From Lumnitzera littorea (taxonomy: Eukaryota > Streptophyta > Magnoliopsida > Myrtales > Combretaceae), in contig JAMXBB010000002.1 in the NCBI GenBank assembly GCA_024138015.1, positions 48,875,473-48,939,472 on the forward strand: a stretch of 64,000 nucleotides of DNA, given 5' to 3'. Of the stretch, positions 59,818-64,000 are shown piece by piece; position 1 is the first letter of the stretch, and every line of letters starts with the position of its first letter. The translations under genes were made by a program, and so were the position numbers. The notes under the pieces were generated by a model. It had not been told where the DNA came from. It saw only the letters and a list, made by a program, of their open reading frames with translations, and ran no database searches.

Positions 59818-60540
59818 ATGCCAAAAGGTTTACTACCCTTAAGAGGCATTAAACATTGTATTAACCTTCAACTTGGAGCTGCCCTATTGAACTTACTTGC
59901 TTATAGGCTCAATCTCGACCAGGCAGTTGAGCTAAAGAAACAAGTGGATGAGTTGATGGATCGCAGATATGTCCCAGAGATCATAAGCCTATGTGCTATA
60001 CTAGTACCAAAGAAAAATGGGTCGTGGAGAATGTGCATTGATAACCATGTCATCAACAAAATTACTATTAAGTACCAATATCTGATCCCATGGTTAGATG
60101 ATATGCTAGATGAGTTGCATGGTACCTGTAACTTTTCAAAGATTGATTTGAAGAGTGGCTATCACTAAATATGAATAAGACCTAGAAATGAATGGAAGAT
60201 GATCTTTAAGACAAGGGATGGTCTATTCGAATGGATGGTGATGCCATTTGGTCTAACAAATGAGCCGAGTACTTTTATATAACTCATGAATCATGTGCTG
60301 AGAGCATTGATTGACAAATGTGTTATGGTTTACTTCGATGGCATTTTAGTCTATATTGCCAACCCCACCTCCCATATTGGGCATTTAAGATCAGTATTCG
60401 ACATTCTCTATGCCGAGAGGCTATTCGATAACTTGAAGAAATGTGTGTTCTGCCAAAGTGAATTTGTATTCCTTGAATATGTTGTATCAGAAGGAGGCGT
60501 TTGAGTTTATGACAAAAAAGTCAGAGCTATTCTTAAATGG
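59818..60540 (+). pseudogene. Reverse transcriptase of the CRM-like element
   Basis: Open pieces carry the ordered motifs VDELMDRRYVPE, ILVPKKNGSWRMCIDNH, FSKIDLKSGYH, MVMPFGLTNEPSTF and MVYFDGILVY at 60325-60354. The catalytic YxDD is YFDG, so one essential aspartate is lost, besides several stops. Confidence 0.85.
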
Positions 60541-61140
60541 CTTATGTCGACTAATGCTACTCAAGTCATGAGCTTCCATGTTCTAGCTTCATTCTATCGG
60601 AGATTCATTCGAAACTTCAGTTCTATAATGGCACCATTAACCGAGTTGACCAAGAAGAACTTTGAGTTCAAGTTGTTGGAGAAAGCTTAGAAAAGTTTTG
60701 ATGATCTAAAGTCTAAGTTGACATCAACTCCAATACTCGCCCTACTAGATTTCAAGAAAGTTTTTGAGATAGAATGTGACACGTCTAGAGTTACCATTGG
60801 TATTATCCCTATGCGGAAGCACCGACCCATCGCTTATTTTAGCAAGAAACTCAAAGGAGCTGGCTTGAATTACTCGGCATGTGATAAGGAGTTCTATGCC
60901 CTTATCCGAATACTACAAAACTGGTAGCATTACTTATTACCGAGAGAATTCATCATCTACTCAGATTATGAATTTCTCAAACATCTCTAAAGGCAATAAA
61001 GACTTTTTCGACGTCATGCCAAATGGGTTAAATTCTTGGGGTCTTTCTACTATGTCATCCAGTATAAGAAAGGGAACACTAATACTATAGTTGATACCCT
61101 TTCTTGTCGTCATACTCTCACTACAATAATGTAAGCTAAG
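60541..61140 (+). pseudogene. RNase H of the CRM-like element
   Basis: Connection region SFYRRFIRNFSSIMAPLTEL, then STPILALLDFKKVFEIECD, HRPIAYFSKKLKGAGLNYSA and CDKEFYALIRILQNW, with frame changes after 60927. The end region reads NTIVDTLSCRH in another frame (the ADALSR motif). Confidence 0.8.
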
Positions 61141-61200
61141 GTACTTAGGTTTGGCACCCTACCCAATCAGTATGAGTATGATCTGTATTTTGGGCCCTTA

Positions 61201-62491
61201 GTGACCAAGTGCAACATTGGAGGGGTTGTAGATGGGTTCTATTTGAGTCAGAGGTTCTCAATGAAGGACAAGCAAATTTGTGTACCGAATGGCTCGGCTA
61301 GAGAGCTACTCATTCAAGAGGCTCATATTGGAGGCTTAGCCAACCATTTTAGAGAAAAGAGAATAATTGAAATATTGAAAGAACATTTCTACTGGCTTGG
61401 GATAATGAAAGATGTGCACCGAGTTCTTGAAAGGTGCGAGGTGTATAAACATGCAAAAGGAAGGAGAGAGTCGTATGAAGAATATATACTCGTACTTATA
61501 CCCGAGTGGCCATAAACCGATTGCAGCATGGATTTCATGCTTAGCCTGCCCCAAATGTCGAGAAGACATGACTCAATTATGGTGGTGGTCGATTGGTTCA
61601 GCAAGACGAGCCACTTCATCCTTTACTAGAGAATTAATGATGCTTTACTTGTCGCTAACCTCTTTCTACAAGAAATTGAATGATTGCATAGAGTACCGAG
61701 AAGTATTATGTCCAACCGTGACTCAAAGTTCATGAATTTCTTTTGGAAGGACCCTGTAGAAGAAGCTCGGCGTTAAGCTCATATTCAATACTTCTTACTA
61801 CCTCTAAACAGACAACCAAACCAAAGTTGTGAATAGGATAGTTGGTAACCTCTTACAAGCAGTTGTTAGGAAGAATTAACATGATTAGGATTTATGCCTA
61901 CCTGTCATTAAGTTTGCTTACAACTACTCAGTTCATAGCTCAACAGGAAGATCACCATTTGAGGTCATTTATGAACTTAACCCAAACTTATCCTTAGATT
62001 TGATTACCACCTTGACCACATAAGGGGAAAGCCAATCTATGCTACAACGTGCTAAAGAGTTCTAGAAGTTGCATCAGAAGGTTGTCGAACAATTGGTCAA
62101 GATTATGGCTCTACAAAAGGAGCAAGGAAGCCGAGGAAGGAGGCAAGTTGTTTATACCCTTAGAGACCTTGTCTGGATTTACCTTAGCAAAGAACGCTTC
62201 CTTAGTAAGAGGACAAACAAACTATCCCCCAAAGCGGATGAGTCTTATAGGATCCTTAGGCATATCAATAATAACACCTATGAGGTTGAGCTGCTCGAGG
62301 GGTACAACTTATCTACCACATTTGATGTCGTCGACCTAACACCCTATATGCCCGACGCAGACAAAGACTATGATTTGAGGGTAAATCTTCAACAAGCCTT
62401 AGGAGCTAACGGGTTACCGACCTCTAGCCCACTTACTTGCGTATGCATCAAAGGCCTCAAGTCCTTCACCAGGAGAATTCTCTCTCATTAA
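61201..62491 (+). pseudogene. Integrase of the CRM-like element, running into the 3' LTR
   Basis: Zinc-binding HHCC region near 61310-61460 (EAHIGGLANHF, ILKEHFYWLGIMKDVHRVLE, CEVYKHAKGR, the last Cys lost). The catalytic core is in fragments from 61530 (SMIVVVDWFSKTSHF-like). The C-terminal frame 62069-62491 holds ADESYRILRHINNNTYEVEL and YNLSTTFDVVDLTPYM. This frame crosses the LTR start at 62404 and continues ANGLPTSSPLTCVCIKGLK inside the LTR. Extension of pol into the LTR is a CRM-type feature. Confidence 0.75.
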
Positions 62492-63361
62492 CCTGTTGAG
62501 AACGAGAAACCGTACAGAGAAGAATGGTAGCTGAACACCTTGAGAGCTTCAGGTAGGTACACCTTGCTCTGCTCTATCCCTTGTGCCAATGCCAACTACT
62601 CTCTTGTTGAGTTCTTTTTGTCGAATGATGTAAACCAATGCCTTACACATCAAATCTTACTCAAACCTCCGATTGCCGAGAGCTTCCTGCTAAGTGCCAA
62701 GACATAGGCTCTTGTTGGCTGAGTACTTCTTTTTCGGCCTACTACTAATACTTACGACATTCTTTACTCGTCTCGATAACCTGGTGTCACCACATCATGA
62801 TCCAACTCAGCTATTGCGCCCAAAGATTCCTTAGTATAGGACCATTGATGAGTTGTCACCTATCCTTTTCACCCGACACTATACTATCTTCCCTTTTTGT
62901 CATTTATCCTATTTACCCTTTTTCGTATGTATTAAGAATTGCCTTTTTATATATGCCTTTTTTTATAATTTTCCTTAATTATAATGTTACGCTATAAATA
63001 GTCCCTTCTCTTTGTAGCTAGAACATCTTACATCCCTAACAAACAATTTAAATATACTTGGTCCTTATAAGACATTACTCTCTAAGTCCATTTCTATACA
63101 CTTTTATTTAGTCTTGCCAAATAGCTCAAGCTCAGTGGCTGGTTGACCTTGCCATCAACTTATGCATTACATCAAGTAAGGTACCATGTCATGTTGTGTT
63201 CGTAGGTGAGTCATATCCTCCAAGCAGCTTTACGTTAGTTACTGCATTCAGTTTGCTGACCTTTCTATTATATTTTCTTCGTTACTTCAAAGAACCCATT
63301 TGGTTCTCATCTCTTAAGGTAAACCCTAGTGATAACTGACCTTTTAAGCACATCAATTGCC
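62404..63361 (+). mobile_element. 3' LTR of the CRM-like element
   Basis: 958 bp, aligned end to end with the 5' LTR. It has an intact TATA box TATAAATA (62993-63000) in the context ACGCTATAAATAGTCCC. Followed directly by TCGAT, the right copy of the target duplication (63362-63366). Confidence 0.8.
62993..63000 (+). promoter_or_regulatory. TATA box in the 3' LTR
   Basis: TATAAATA; the 5' LTR counterpart is mutated to TGTAAATA. The 3' LTR could therefore in principle promote transcription of flanking DNA to the right. Confidence 0.5.
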
Positions 63362-64000
63362 TCGATTGTAAGTTTTACCTTTTTAAACTATCGAGCAGAA
63401 TAACACTTCTAATACCTGTATTTTCTTCTATTGTACTAGGTAAAGCACCATGCCTTGAGTCTTTACTAATCCTGCGGATTTCTTAGATCTTGCTAGTTAT
63501 ATGTTGGTCCAGCTTGTCCGATCTAAGGTAAAGCAATTGCATCATGACCTCTACTTTGAGTATGTTCACCATGTTGGCATGCTAATTTTTTTAGTGATGT
63601 ACCAATTTTCTTGTGTTTTCGTTCTTTTAGTGTGGATGGTGAGAAAGAAACTATACCTTTTCCTTTTAAAGGGTCGTTTTGAGAGGTTGGCATATCTTTT
63701 GATTCTTGAGAAGGTATATTAACATCTTTTGGGGTTAAAATGTCACAATCTAACCGTTTAGTTTCTTGTTTTTACACCTATTCATTAACTACTTACTCCT
63801 CATTTAAAACACTAAACAACACGTTCTTCCCTTTTTAGGCATGTTCGTCAATTTGTTGTGTAGTTTTATTCTCCATTTTCCTCGACACCACCTTTTTTAT
63901 GTTGTACTTTGATCCATGGTCCATATTAGGTATCTTCGATTAAATCTTCCTTGGATACAGTATCCATCTGCACATTAATATCCTTCTATCGACCATTTAT
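63362..64000. other. Flanking DNA, no features recognised
   Basis: AT-rich sequence after the target duplication. A 73-codon frame at 63501-63722 has no recognisable product. Confidence 0.4.

Noticed and set aside
61336..61619. Minus-strand frames opposite the integrase
   Set aside because: Shadows of the integrase coding sequence.

Overview
This window is nuclear DNA from a flowering plant, most likely a dicot. It is AT-rich, and its one large gene is split into 13 coding exons with GT-AG introns and plant-type promoter motifs. Most of the rest is decayed retrotransposons of typical plant lineages (Tat and CRM-like Ty3/gypsy, L1-type LINE, solo LTRs) plus a small hAT-like element. The species cannot be named from the sequence. 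There are two assembly gaps, at 5054-5576 and 29375-29732.

Layout. From 1 to about 8 kb: the end of a Tat-lineage LTR, its primer-binding site and a gag remnant, a minus-strand LTR of another family, a gap, and a second LTR of the first family (5724-7951). From 8 to 13.8 kb: gene-poor DNA with a 521-bp hAT-like MITE (8986-9506) and one small intact gene for an unrecognised acidic 168-residue protein (11264-11770). From 13.8 to 17.1 kb: a probable 3.3-kb solo LTR. From about 17.3 to 26.7 kb: a decayed Tat element. It keeps both RNase H domains and integrase, then a 3' untranslated region with two tandem arrays, a strong hairpin, a polypurine tract and its 3' LTR. From 26.9 to 28.4 kb: a short minus-strand LTR element whose two LTRs are both followed by primer-binding-site-like sequence. 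From 28.4 to 31.4 kb: a possible MULE fragment, a gap beside a 20-base G run, and unannotated DNA.

From 31.4 to 51.1 kb (minus strand): the main gene, a NOL1/NOP2/Sun-family RNA cytosine-C5 methyltransferase with a PUA domain (NOP2C, NSUN6-like). I resolved 13 coding exons with every splice phase matching, giving 575 residues. Its promoter side has a telo-box and two site II elements, the usual signature of plant ribosome-biogenesis and translation genes. Its introns carry a LINE fragment, a small internally deleted LTR element, two probable solo LTRs and G-quadruplex motifs.

From 52.1 to 56.4 kb (minus strand): a broken L1-type LINE with endonuclease, reverse transcriptase, zf-RVT and RNase H. 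From 56.7 to 63.4 kb: a structurally complete but mutated Ty3/gypsy chromovirus, bounded by a 5-bp target duplication. Its LTRs are about 957 bp, it has an initiator-tRNA-Met primer site, and its pol frame runs into the 3' LTR as in CRM elements.

The strongest candidates for something new are the hairpin-forming minisatellite in the Tat 3' untranslated region, whose stems change in compensating pairs from unit to unit; the long G-poor, CA-rich leader in the Tat LTRs; and the alternative C-terminus and intronic G-quadruplex of the methyltransferase gene.
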